Shown in pieces: positions 37,967 through 50,354 of a stretch of DNA of 64,000 bases; positions within the stretch are counted from its first letter, which is position 1, and each line of letters starts with the position of its first letter. The notes under the pieces were generated by a model. That model did not search any database and was not told where the DNA came from. It saw only the letters and a list, made by a program, of their open reading frames with translations. The position numbers and the translations under genes are program-made. Origin of the DNA: Coriaria nepalensis (lineage: Eukaryota; Streptophyta; Magnoliopsida; Cucurbitales; Coriariaceae); assembly GCA_027186245.1 (NCBI GenBank), contig CP114497.1:4347501-4411500 (forward strand), read 5' to 3'.

Positions 37967-40399
37967 TCAAACTAGCCAAGTTTCTGATATCAATTTCTGG
38001 ATCAAATCACCAGCCAAGTATGATAAACCTGAGACTCCAAGCCCAATCGCAACATAATACAGCACTGTTTTGACATACTCTTGCCACTTGCTCGGTTTCT
38101 GAATGTGGGCCTTTCCTAAAGCAAGTAGTGTTATGCACACAAGAGAAGCTCCTGCAACTGCTGCAAGCTTCAGATCTCCATTGTTGCTCTCTCCGAATGA
38201 GAACCCGTATACCAGAGGGGGTACTAGACCGAAAACTAGGAACGATAATACTGCAACCGAGAAATGTAGGATAAAATTACGCCTCTGCCCCAGTAAGTCT
38301 TGGTACCTATTCACTTGTTCATCTGTTTCGTTTGATACCCTTCTTGACTGATCATTCTTCAGCTCCATTAGCAACTGCAAATTACATTTATGATTTATGT
38401 ATAGTTTTACTTACTTCTGTCTTCTCACTGTAGGGAATAGAGCACGATAAAATATGTAGAAAGTAGAAACTACTCATGTTGTGTCCAATGACGAATATTC
38501 CACCGATCAGGTTTGCAAGTGCTAAAGCAACGATATTTGCTGCAATGAAGTAGCAAAATGGGGATATATAAATAAAATAAAATAGTAACAAAAGGGAAAG
38601 AAAAAGAGCAGGAAGCTGAGTAATATATATAACAAGGAATGAAAAGGACATGAGCCAGAAGAATAAGTGGCTTACCTGTTGCCACATCAGCACTTGCTGC
38701 AGAAGTAACAATGCCTAAGCTTGTAATAGATTCTACCAGACCACCATATACTAAGCCTTTTAGGATTTCCCATCTTTTATTCTCACGTGGTTCAGGAGTT
38801 ACTATTGTGTCTTGTGTACCTCTCATAACAGCTATGCTCCCAGGAAAATCTGTTACAGGTTCCCCTGATTGAACCAAGACATGCAGTGTTTTGCATTTTT
38901 AGTTCATTGTAGATGCAATCTATAGAAGATGTCTCAAAACCCAGAAACTTTTCATAAGTAAAAGTGACGCGCCAGACAGACGAGGCTATAAACTTCTTAT
39001 TTTGAAATTACAAACACGTAACATGCGGAAGTGGTCAGAAACAATGCACAGATCTAATTCATATAAATTATGTTTAACCTGCATTCTATTTGTTAAAAAC
39101 CTGTATTATTATCTCAGGGTAAAGCTTAACCTAAAGTTTGATGATCTACATAGGTTTTTCTAGAACCCTCAAATGGTCGGTTTAAATCTATTCTTATATG
39201 TCATATTTGCCTTTTATAATCCTCAAATTCCATACATACAAAACGTTAGTCATGTCTATGACCTCCTATATTGTTCCATGAATCTTCTGCATTACTTCTT
39301 CTTACCTTTGGAGTCTATTGAGTCTATTGCCATCTTTAAACTTTCCCATATTCCTTTGATAGTGTACAGACTTAACTAGTATCTTCTTCTATCTTGATTT
39401 TGAAGCTTTAAACATGTGATGCAATATGCTTTTATTAGGTTCTTCATAATATATGCACATATAACATGTAACCACTTTCTTATACAAGTGGTGATACCAT
39501 GCATAGTGAATACATTGTATAGAGCAAATTATCCCTTCAGATGTACCTTAAAGACTCGGCCTTACCTTTGTTGCTATCCCCTGCAGGGTCTTGTGTACTT
39601 CCTCTTTCAGCGATCACTGCTCAAGCAAAAGAGTACCGAGTGTATAACATGCTCCTTATTTTATTAACAATCTAATCAAATTTATGTGTATTTTCCTTCT
39701 AGATTTCCAACATTACTGAATATTCATGATGCAGAAATTAGAATGCATTCATAATGCAGGGCTACTTGCAGCATTTATCCTCTAAAGATGGATGAAGAAA
39801 TTGTCCGTACCTTTATTGGTCTCCACAGTGCCCTTGAGTATCATTTCGTTATTGATGTTCATTGCCACAATCAAAGGGGAAACCAGTTCTGAATTACTAT
39901 TACTATCTAGTTCTGATTTTCGGGTTTCAGTGGTCAAAACCATGTCAACTTCAAGTTGCTGCTGATGAACTGAAGCTTCATTGATTGATACAGCGTGTAC
40001 CTAGTTTATAAGGAGTGTCCTTTGACACTTGTGATGGTTCCAGGCTTCCAAATCTGATATTCTCAACGACATTTCCTGCATGAAATCATTCAATAAGATA
40101 TATGATCACATAACCAGTGGTTTTACCGGTCATCCAATATTACTCCCAAAGTGGAAATCGTGTTCAAATTACCAAAAATCTTATCTTCTATAATCAAGAC
40201 AAGAGAAACATAATTTTGCTTCTCTGAAATTCAGAATCTAGAGATCAGCACATTAGAACCTATTGTTAGTGAAAGTATCCAGGTTCAAAATGATCACACA
40301 CATAAAACACTACGTATATTCAGCTCAAACACCTACTCAACCATAAAAAATGAATGAATAAAATAAGAACTAACAATATCCTTTTAAGTCGTAACATCA

Positions 40400-40830
40400 A
40401 AGATGTGTCTGTACCTTTCCGACCATTTAAAGGGCTTACTCTACCATCCACCATACTTCCTTTGTCAATAACTACTGCTTCAAGCAAACTGGGATCTCGT
40501 TTTGAATAAGCTGTAATATCCTATTGTACTAACTCCAGCTAAAAGGGGTGGAACTGGAGTTTGACTGTGCTGATCTTGCCATGTTGCATTTGGCTCTTGT
40601 GACGACTTTAGTAGTGTTTCAACTTTGACATTATCGCTATCAACTTCTGCATAAGCATATTTGAATGAGAATAGCATTTCTCTTTAAAAAAAAGAAATTG
40701 AAAATATTACATGAAATACTTAAAAAGGGATAGAGTACCTGTTTGATTAGTATGACCTTCCTTCATAGGAGACCTCATTTTGGAGAAAAACCAATTGCCT
40801 GATCAATTTATATGAATAAAAGTGATATGA
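40400..40830 (-). repeat. Tandem-duplicated exon segment, copy B
   Basis: Resembles copy A at 42110-42510 in both the exon (shared VKVE/VRVETxL, QxQHSQ, DPSLLEAVV against DPTSLEAVI, GRV) and the upstream intron (AACCAATTGCCTGATCAATT shared exactly). The exon here is 232 nt, against 228 nt in copy A. Confidence 0.8.
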
Positions 40831-42109
40831 CTGCAGCAATATAGGTTATACTTCAGATGCAATAAGAGAAGGTTTCGAAAGGATAGGAGTAGAAGAAAGT
40901 GTATCAAGAGGAAGAAGGAAAAAGAAGCAGAATCCGCATCTGATATGATTAAAGTGCATTATTCAATCTTTTTCTTAGTGACTTAAGTAACTGGAATCAA
41001 TAGAATGCAGTAACCTGACTTTACAAGGTTGTACTGTTCAAATCTATTTTCCCTTTTGGTGCAATATAAGTATGCCGAGAGAACAAGACACCAAAAGAAA
41101 CTAAAACTAAAACTCAATTCTCAAATACCATATTATTCAACACACAACTAGGCTTTTTGAAATTTTAAATAGGCTTAAATCTGAAAATATTTGGAAACAC
41201 ATAGCTCCAATTGGGAAACAATTAAATATAGCATACAACAGTATCGAAATTATCCGAGAACAGAAGAGTACTAACCTTACACTTGCCCCCTAATAATAAT
41301 ATCCTTGACAATAATAAGAATAATAACATCACATATATAATAGCAAATATAAGGATAAATTAGTCAACATCCTAATTTCCTGTTCCCTATCACCAATTTG
41401 TTGAATGTAGATAGTGTTGTGATTGTGTTTAAGGTTGTTCTGCATTATTAGCTCAATTTCGTAAAAATTGAAGCTTATAGGGGGGGAAATCTAAATTCTT
41501 TTATACTTTTCAAAAAGGAAAGTAATCCATCCTACTTAAAACAATACTCCGTATACAACCTTCTGCCCCTATCTAGCCCTCAATTACCTAACTGGTCTGC
41601 ATGTTTATTAGCTTCCTTGAAAAAATGATTATAGAAAAGTAATGGCAGTCTTCAGCTAACTTCTTTACTTTTTCTCAATTACCTATGAAATACTACTGGG
41701 TCCTTAAAGGGCAGATCAAAATTGGACACAACCATTGAAATATATAAACCTGGCTACAACAACAGTTGGAGATTGGAGCTTCATCCAAAACCAGAATCTA
41801 TAGTAGAGGACAAGATCATCCTTCATTCCCAGAGTCCCTTTCAGAATTCACATCGGTGTTTAGCTTAATTCATTATGTAGTGACACAAAACCAGCAAGTA
41901 ACAACAAATTCCCCTCTACTACTCATAATCTTTAACCTTAATGATGCGATGTCTATGCTATTCTTGTATGCAACATATATCTATGATAAACTAAAATGAA
42001 CACTAAAGCAAATTTTACTAAAAAGAATAGTAAAGCAAATTTTCGGATCGAGCAATGGTTCTCAGCCATAAGCTACCTTCCAGCAATATCCTTCGAAGCT
42101 ATAAAATCA

Positions 42110-42530
42110 AAGACGTGTTCATACCTTTGTGGCCATTCACTCTACCTTCAAGTACACTTCCTTCAACAATTACCGCTTCAAGCGAAGTGGGATCTCTTGC
42201 TGAATTAGTTGTACTATCTACTTTATCAACTCCTTCTGAATGAAAATGGCCTGGACTTTGGCTGGTTGGTGCAGCTTGACTATGTTGATTTTGCAGAATT
42301 GCATGCCACTCTTGTGGTGACTCAAGTACTGTTTCAACTCTGACATTAACTCCTGCATCAGCATATCTCATAAGAACAGCAATCTCCACACATAAATAGT
42401 CCAAAGTGTTACATGAGTCTAGTACCTGGCTGAGGATCAGTATGAACTTCCTGTATATGCGACAAAAACCAATTGCCTGATCAATTCATATGAATTAAAC
42501 TGATCTGAGGGATGAAATATATAATGACTC
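42110..42530 (-). repeat. Tandem-duplicated exon segment, copy A
   Basis: Partner of copy B, about 1.7 kb away in the same orientation. The exon 42352-42125 is 228 nt (76 codons), open, and phase 1-1, so it can be gained or skipped without changing the frame. Confidence 0.8.
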
Positions 42531-43170
42531 GGGTCAGCCCACCATCAACAAGTAGTTGGTTAAAGGTGTCCATAGTACATAAGCTAGAGTTGCCTACAGT
42601 GAACTAGGCATCCAGCTAGAGCATTATATATTTTATGTCCTCACTTTCTCAGGTGGGTCTCTGGTGGGATACTACGCAATAAGAGTAAGGTTTCAAAAGG
42701 TAAACGTACCGATGGGGATGAGAAAACTGAAGCAGGATGTACATCTGAGTTCTTCACGAGGAAGTAGAGGTGAAGTAGTACTAGTTTCCCTCTCTCTATA
42801 CTCTTATACAATGATCACCTTTGTGATACAAGCCTTACAATTAGGACAGTAGAAAAATATGGGTACCAGGTTTATCGTATACCTTTCCAAGATCCAAGTG
42901 ATCTGTTATTTTTCCCTCTAATTCCTTACTCGAGTAGTCAACTCTCTCATCTTCAATGATACTTCCAGAACTCAAAGGAATACCGTACTGTGTATTATCT
43001 TCTTCAAATGATACAACTTTCTTATGTTTATCATGGTTGACTAAAGCAGTAGCATTTCGAATCTCTGATTTCTGCTCTCTAACATTCACTACCTCATACA
43101 CTGGTGAAGTAAAAAGATGAGCAGCTCCATTTTAAAATTCGGAAGATCCATTTGATCGTTCATAACCCAT

Positions 43171-43545
43171 CTGAATTAACAGGAAAAAACAAAAAGATAA
43201 GCGATTTCTGTATCTGTTTTTTTGGTGCTGTCTTTTAATATACACAGAGCGGGCAATGAGGGAATTGCGGATGAAGGGTATCTTCGTTATTTCTATCAAC
43301 TCCAGTGTCATTTTCCTTACTTCTTGCATAATCCATCCTCGGTCCCATCGACCACGATCCGCTCACCAGTCACCTCCGCTTTCGCAACGAAAAGTCATTC
43401 TCGCTCTCTCTTTCTCTCTCTCCCTGTCTCTCTCTGCTTCAAAACATCCAATTTGACAGACAAATTGTGTCTCTTCTCTTCGATATTTTACCTCCTTTCT
43501 CCTCTCTTTTGACTAGAAGAGAGAGAAAGAGAGTGCGTGATAGAC
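43171..43545. promoter_or_regulatory. Divergent promoter between the MEB-like gene and FATA
   Basis: Only about 375 bp separate the two start codons. The FATA side ends in a CT-rich leader (about 43397-43440, TCTCTC runs), a plant Y-patch-like signature. No clear TATA box was fixed for either side. Confidence 0.55.
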
Positions 43546-46500
43546 ATGTTGAAGGTCTCCTGCCATGCGTCCGACCAAATCCAAGTTCTAGCACAATGCA
43601 GATCATCACTGGTCTCATCTAAGCCCATCGTCTTTTCAGCTCAAAGCAGAAGCAGCCTCACCTTTGCGTCCAAGGCTAGAGCTCATTCGGTCCTGGCCAC
43701 GGTCGTGTCGGAACGTGGTGGTGTTGGCTTGGATGCAGGGGCGACTCCGATTCAGACCGGTTCGGGGAGTCTGGTGGACCGGTTGAGGCTGGGAAGCTTG
43801 ACGGAGGACGGATTGTCGTATAAGGAGAAGTTCATCGTCCGGTGCTATGAGGTTGGGATCAACAAGACCGCCACTGTTGAAACCATTGCCAATCTCTTGC
43901 AGGTTGGTTTTGAATTTCATGCTGATTCAAAAATTGACTCTTGAATTTGATGCTAAGTTTTTTACTTCATTATCCTCAGATCTATCTTTTTAAATTTTGA
44001 CTTGCTGTTATCAGTAATTTTTAAGCTATTGCAACTGGGAGTGTTTGCCAATTTCACTAGCATGCATGATTTAAGGTCAATTTCAACGTTTTTAATTCCG
44101 AATTGTGTATGTAATAGTGCAAAGTAATAGGATACTGAATTCTGCATGTAAAAAAAATATATGTTGGAATGTTGTATGGATTTTGTTTCCCCATGAATCG
44201 CTGGAAATCTTGTTCATGCAGGAGGTTGGGGGTAACCACGCTCAAAGTGTTGGATTTTCTACTGATGGTTTTGCCACAACTCCTACCATGAGGAAGCTAC
44301 ATCTTATTTGGGTGACTGCTCGCATGCATATTGAAATTTACAAATATCCAGCTTGGTGGGCCTTCTTTTTGTTTATTTAAACTGCGGACTAAATTAAAAA
44401 GAATTATGTATTCTTTGTTGTCTCTGGCCTCTTTATCTTTTCCCCCCTACATATAAATACATGTTGACATGTGATACAGGAGCGATGTAGTTGAAATAGA
44501 GACGTGGTGCCAAGGTGAAGGAAGAATCGGAACTAGGCGTGATTGGATAATCAAGGATTATGCTAGTGGTCAAATTATAGGAAGAGCGACGAGGTATGTG
44601 TTAGCAGTTATTCTTTCTTTCTTCTTTTTTTTTGTTTTTTGTTTTTTTTCAAGAAACATGAAGTTGATGAAGAAATAGAAAACATTCTGCCCGGTGTTGT
44701 TTGTGAGGGAAATGTATTCAATGGATCAACTATTAAAATAATATGTTTTCTTAGTGATGCTGTTTTCATATGACATTTGAGTTATAATATCTGAGCTCTA
44801 AAATGCAATTATGGTGAACTCATAGCTTTCAAAGTATTCATTTTTTTAAAAGATTTTATATATATGGTCAAATGATATTTCCCCCCCTAAACTATCACCC
44901 TATTAGACTTAGTCCCTCTGAACTATCACGTTTTAGAAATACCCTCCTTAAACTACCATTATATTGGACTTAACCCCCCTGAACTATCACATGTTAGAAA
45001 TACCCTCCCTAAACTACCACTCTGTTAGACTTAGCCTCCCTGAACTATCACATTTTAGAAATACCCCTCTTAAACTATCATCATGTTAAACTTAGCCCCC
45101 TTTGCATTTCTTGGGGTCTAAGTCTAACAAAGTGGTAGTTTAGGGGCTAAGTAAGAGTATTGGTTGAAAGGTCCTGATATTACATCAGACTTCAGATGGA
45201 AAAAACGAGAACTTTTCTGCACTATATAATCTTACCCTTTTTTTGGAGCTAAGATTTCTACATAATGGAACAACTTATTTTAAGGACATTTTTATCATGA
45301 GCAGCCATGTAACATATGGATTATGTTATTATCTGTGCAGTAATAGTAGTACCTAGTACCTAAAATGTTATTGGTAATAGGTTTGGTGGATGCGTAAGGA
45401 TTGCTTCGTAAAAACTATATATCAAGAAATGTTTCCTTGTCAACCCTAGCTGTATCCAGTTTTACGATGCAACTTTAGAATTCTCCCTCATCAACCTGTA
45501 GCTGTATCCAGTTTTACGATTCAACTTTAGAATTCTCCCTCATCAACCTATGTAGCACTTAGCAAGATTGTTAGTGGTCTGGGCCAGTAGTGAATTCCTA
45601 TAAATTGAGCATTTTTCTTCAAGCAATTGAGCAGTAGACTAGGTATCTGTTTGGTTAGGGAGAAATTGAGCAGTAGACTCTAGGTATTTGTTTGGTTAAG
45701 GTCAAACGCCCCTTGGCATGTTGGTATTTGGTTTATCCAAATTGAGAAATGTCTTCAAATTTTGTTTTTTGTCATCGTGGTCTTCAAAATGCTTATACTT
45801 GCACTTTGTATAGTTATTGGGCTCCTTAACACATTGAACCATGGGGGAAAAGATAGAAAGTATACATTATGCCTACCAATGCTCCATTGAAAGTTGCGCC
45901 TAGTTCTTTTCCTCCTTTTTCACTTAAGTTGCTAGAAGGAAGAACCTGCAGTACCTCTTTTTGTATGAATTAAGTGAGAGAGTTGAGGCGAGAGAAAGGA
46001 GAGAGAGGAGAAGTGGGGGGGGGGGGGGGGGAGGGGGGGAGGGATGATAGAAAGAGCGTTTATATAACAAGATTTTTTGCTGCAAGTGGCCCCTACTTTT
46101 TTCTCTTAGAAAGCTAAACATTTATATAACCATATCATATGATTCTATATACTCATGTTCTTATATTTTTAGAATATAGGCTGAACTCAGTTATAAACCT
46201 TGCATCAGCAATATGGCCTGCAAGCCCAAAGACCAAAACTCTGTTGGTGTAATAAATATAGCTGTTTAAACTAATGCCTGCATCTTTCCACAAACAGACT
46301 CTGAATGCAACTAAGAATGTGCATGCTGAAACCTTCTTTATTTTATCTCTGATTATAAGATTTGTTGTTACTCTATTTTTTATTGTTGTTATCTATAGGA
46401 TCATAACTTTCATAGTTACTTTTATATCTTGCAACACTGTTTTATTGGTGGTCATGTACACATTTTTTCTTGTTCAAGTCGTTCTAAATATCTAAATTGC

Positions 46501-48544
46501 GTCTTCTTTTAAGCAAGTGGGTGATGATGAACTATGACACTCGAAGACTTCAGAAAGTCAGTGATGCTGTCAGGGATGAATATTTGGTTTTTTGCCCACG
46601 AGAGCCCAGGTAGGTGTCATTTAATTTTCCCCTTTGCTTTTCTTAAATTACACTTGCATAATCTTTTGTTAAAAAATGATATTGATGTTTCTGGACCCAA
46701 AAAAATTAGAAGTATCAAACAGTTTTTTATTACTTCTAGCTTCATTTGGTAAAGTGAAGGGAACAAGTAAAGGAAAAAAGATATCACATCAAATGATAAT
46801 CGAAAAGAAAAGAAAATGAGAGTAATTATCCTTTGGTTGTTTTGTTGGACATGAAATGAGGGAAATGAAATGAACCTTTGTTGCCTGCTTTACCTCCTAT
46901 TTTTATCTCACTTCTTTAATTGACTATTAGTCTTATTTTACTTGTTTTAAGCTGACCAACACTTTATTCTTAGCTCTAGCCTCAATCCTGCATTCTCAAC
47001 TTTCTTGTAAAACCTTTGTGATAGTCAATTGTTGATGTGCCCTTAATGAAGCCAGGCTGACCACATTTGTCATTTAGGAAGAGACTAACCTCTATGTAAC
47101 TGTTGGAGGGCACTGACTGACATTCTTTTAACACAAAATCCTTAGGAATGTAAATCAAGAATCCATGCTCTTGTTTGTAACAACAAGCTGGATAAATCGT
47201 TAACTCTGTAATTGAATGGTGAGAGTTACACATTCACAGAAGATTGGAAAGTGGAGAAATTAAATTTTTGAGTTTTGTATGTTCAACTGTTACAATTTTG
47301 GAGAAATTGAATGCTATATCTGCTCTCATCACATATAAAAAATATTACACGTCTAATGCTGAAAATGTGACCATGATATATAATAACGAATTTGACAAGA
47401 CTAGATATGTAAAGAACTGTCATGCTGTAGTTCTTAGAACGCATATTCCATATGAGACCCTTTGTTAGACTTTGATTTGTGGTGCATATTTTCCTTTGTT
47501 TGTCGATGCTACAAATCTTATGAGATGCAGTAGTGCCCTGTTACATTACCTTTCTTACATTTATCTTGCTTGGATTACACAGATTAGCATTCCCAGAGGA
47601 GAACAATAGCAGCTCGAGAAAAATATCAAAACTGGAAGATTCTGCTCAATATTCCAGACTGGGTCTGATGGTAAGAGCATTTCTTTCCTCGAAATTCTTT
47701 AAAGTATTTTTCTGAATTGTCACAATGCCTTTCGATATTTCAGCCAAGGAGAGCTGATCTGGACATGAATCATCATGTTAACAATGTGGCCTACATAGGA
47801 TGGGTTCTGGAGGTTTGTATATACGGCTCTTTCATTTCTCTTGTTAATTTATATGCTGATCACTTTTTAGGCTCTATTTTAAGAGAGTTTCTGTAAACAT
47901 ACTGATCAATGTGATGAAGACCAGCGTGCACCTATACAAATTGATATTGGATGGAGTGAAACTAAGGAAGAGTTAAATTTGAATCAACAACCATAAATAA
48001 TGAAGTGAAAGGTCAATGTGTTGCAAATTATAAAAACATAGAAAGGGAGAAAGGAATATATTTAGAGCTTTAGAGACATTTCTTTTATGTGGCTCAAAAA
48101 CGAAAAAAAAGAGAATTTTATTCGTTATTGATTGAACATAATCTCATCAACTCTCCTCTAGACTAGAATTTTATTCTGAAATCGTTCTCGTACAGTGGCT
48201 GGAAAAGCTTGCACCAATTTACTAGTTCTAGTTCTAGTTCTCATTCATTTTTCTTTTCATGACAGAGTATGCCTCAAGAGATCATTGACAACTACGAATT
48301 ACAGAGCATCACCTTAGATTATAGACGGGAGTGCCAACGAGATGACATAGTCGATTCTCTTACAAGCGTGGAGCCATCCGAGAATGACAAAGCCGCTTCA
48401 GATCTCCAAGGAACAAATGGGTCCACTGTTGGAAATGTAGAAAGACCAAACTGCCCCCAGTTCCTGCATCTGTTGAGATTGTCGGGTACTGCCCTTGAAA
48501 TTAACAGGGGACGAACAGAATGGAGAAAGAAACAGGTGAGATGA
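43546..48544 (+). CDS. FATA: Oleoyl-ACP thioesterase FATA, plastidial
   Basis: Hydrolyses oleoyl-ACP (and other acyl-ACPs) in the plastid stroma, ending fatty-acid synthesis and releasing 18:1 for export. Seven exons join in frame: 43546-43902, 44222-44355, 44480-44593, 46514-46609, 47583-47670, 47744-47812 and 48266-48544, giving 378 residues, the normal FATA length. The ATG at 43546 (MLKVSC) matches FATA starts. The N-terminal ~70 residues form a Ser/Arg-rich transit peptide. Hotdog-fold blocks include RCYEVGINKTATVETIAN, IETWCQGEGRIGTRRDW and ADLDMNHHVNNVAYIGWVLE. Asp270, Asn272, His274 and Glu308 match the D-x-N-x-H...E catalytic set with the expected 38-residue spacing. Intron 3 (1.9 kb) ends with an unusual TTTTAAG acceptor and is full of repeats. 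The gene appears intact. Confidence 0.95.
44884..45152. mobile_element. MITE-like element with 61-bp internal tandem units, in FATA intron 3
   Basis: CCCCTAAACTATCACCCTAT at the left (44884) and the inverted right end CCCCTAAACTACCACTTTGT (about 45150-45110, plus strand AGTGGTAGTTTAGGGG) are imperfect inverted repeats of about 29 bp. Between them are about 3.5 direct units with a 61-bp period (AACTATCAC at 44921, 44982, 45043), each with TTTTAGAAATACCC. Target duplications were not identified, and there is no coding potential. Confidence 0.6.
45441..45550. repeat. 52-bp tandem duplication in FATA intron 3
   Basis: AGCTGTATCCAGTTTTACGA starts at 45448 and again at 45500; the two copies match at nearly all positions through CTCCCTCATCAACCT. 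Confidence 0.9.
46015..46043. repeat. G-tract with 17 consecutive G, G-quadruplex-capable, in FATA intron 3
   Basis: 17 G, then A, 7 G, A and GGG on the sense strand of the FATA transcript. The purine-rich flank (GAGAGAGGAGAAG) precedes it. Such tracts can form quadruplexes in RNA; this is an inference. Confidence 0.75.
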
Positions 48545-50340
48545 GGAAATAATAGCACGGACCTTTCTTAATCTGAGTTGATTGTCTTTTGGGGTGAATT
48601 CTTTTTTCTTCTTCATTTCCGGATTCCATTTCTCTTCTCTCTCGCTCGCTCTCTCCAGATTTTATATATTTTATTTCAAGTTGGTTGGGAGGACCCTGAT
48701 CACTGATCAGCACAGAAATTGTAATGAGAGGCATGAGATCTATCTGTTAGAATTTACCCTAGGATCTTGATACATTTGCATTGATTATCCTTGAAATTTG
48801 AATCAAAACTGTATCTATTTCAGTCTTGGTGAAAATAAGTCATAATTGGAAAACAAAGAGATCCATGTGCTTTGATGAGATGATCAAAATATTATATCAG
48901 AAGCACTTTGGTTTTCTACAGGATGAAGATGAACCGGGCATAAGAAAAAGCGGGTTCTGTACACAAAAAACATGCTCTGTTAATTATCTCCATCACATTT
49001 GGCCCAGATAACATATATACTAAGTAAGACTAGTATGTTACCATGTACGAATGTTTTTTCTTCTTCTTTTTGGCCAAGACTATGTATGAAAAAGTTTTGG
49101 CTATCAAAACTTCTCAAAGGAATTGTGGGGCGTTTGGTTCGATCAATTGATAGAATGGTAATTATTTTGTGTCCATTTGGTTGCACTAGAAATGAAAATG
49201 GGAATACATATGATAATGAGAATTAGAATAAATTATTAAGTGTAATATTTTAAAATTGAAGAAGTTTTGGAAAATAAATATTTAAAAAGTATGTAAAATA
49301 TTTAGTTAGAGATTTTTATCAAAAACATGTTTTGGTGGGAATGAGAGTGGTTTTTCTATTCGAAAGGGAATGATGTTTTTTTTTTTTTTTTTTTTTTTGT
49401 CATTTCATCATTCTTCGAATGAAATGGAATAAAAAATAGTATTTTATTATCATAAGAAAATCGAATCAAACGTGGCGGTAATGTGATAAATCATGTAGGG
49501 ATTAGTTGTTTATATGTTGAGAATCGGTGAAGTTAGTCCATACAAAGAAAGAGGAAGATGCATGGATTGTTTATATAATGGGGAAATTTGGATAAATATT
49601 TTTGATATAATTATAATAAATATCTAAATTTTTATAACATAATAAATATTTTGTTTTGAAATTTTAATTATAATAAATTGGTTGATTTTGTATAGAATAA
49701 TCTAATATTTTAATATTTTTTTTAAATTAATATTTTTTTTCTTTTCAGCTTTAAAATTTTATTTTAAATATTTTTAACCTTTTTTTTTTTCAAAATTACT
49801 TTTTTGTCTCTATATTTTTTTATCACTATCTTGACTAATCCCTTTATCACCACTTCCGTGGACTACTCGTAAATATTTTAAAATTTAAAATTTGATAAAT
49901 TATAAATTTTATATTCATCTTTAAATCATTTTTTTAATTTTTAACTTCCGCTCTCGTCCGTTAAAATAAAAAAGTTCATTTTCTCACTGCTATCCTTCTT
50001 TTTCAAAAAATATCTTTGTTTTTTGATATTTTGTGTGGTTCAAAAATTAGTTGGCAACATTCTAATATGAATTTAAAATTCTTAATTCGTTAAATTAAAA
50101 ATTTTAAAATATTTTCGATAATTCGATAAAATTTTAAAAATTCTTACACACTCCATCAACTGCCACCTAAACCTTGACATTTGGAGGGGAGAACTGGATA
50201 TCAACGACATCTACAAATAAAATTCAACAACCATATCAATGTGATGAACAATAATCTATAAAATGAAAAATAGAAAAAAAATTTTAAATTTTTACCATCT
50301 CGGGCTGCCGGCTCATTGCCTACTTCATCAACCGAAACAT
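48545..50340. other. FATA 3'UTR and AT-rich spacer with a poly-T run
   Basis: After the FATA stop at 48544, the 3'UTR extends some hundreds of bases. A T-run of about 26 lies at 49374-49399. The rest, to 50.3 kb, is AT-rich with no supported gene. Confidence 0.55.
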
Positions 50341-50354
50341 GAACCTTCATATTT

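Larger units (their letters stand above)
37967..43170 (-). pseudogene. MEB/VIT-like membrane protein gene with probable inactivating lesions
   Basis: Related to membrane proteins of ER bodies (MEB) and VIT/CCC1 iron-manganese transporters. The C-terminal exons show the family features: KRWEILKGLVYGGLVESIT (38864-38676), NIVALALANLIGGIFVIGHN (38539-38478) and a final exon 38374-37967 with two or more hydrophobic segments (SFLVFGLVPPLVYGF, YYVAIGLGVSGLSYLAG). Upstream exons encode an acidic soluble N-terminus: 43100-42867, 42352-42125, 40646-40415, 40075-39809/39811 and 39616-39566, mostly phase 1-1. Three problems appear. The 40646-40415 exon is 232 nt and shifts the frame. A frame break occurs at about 40001. 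The donor after GHN (38477) is ATGAGT instead of GTGAGT. A possible 4-nt first exon (43170-43167, ATGG) gives an in-frame start. It is either a decaying gene or one using unusual splicing. Confidence 0.6.
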
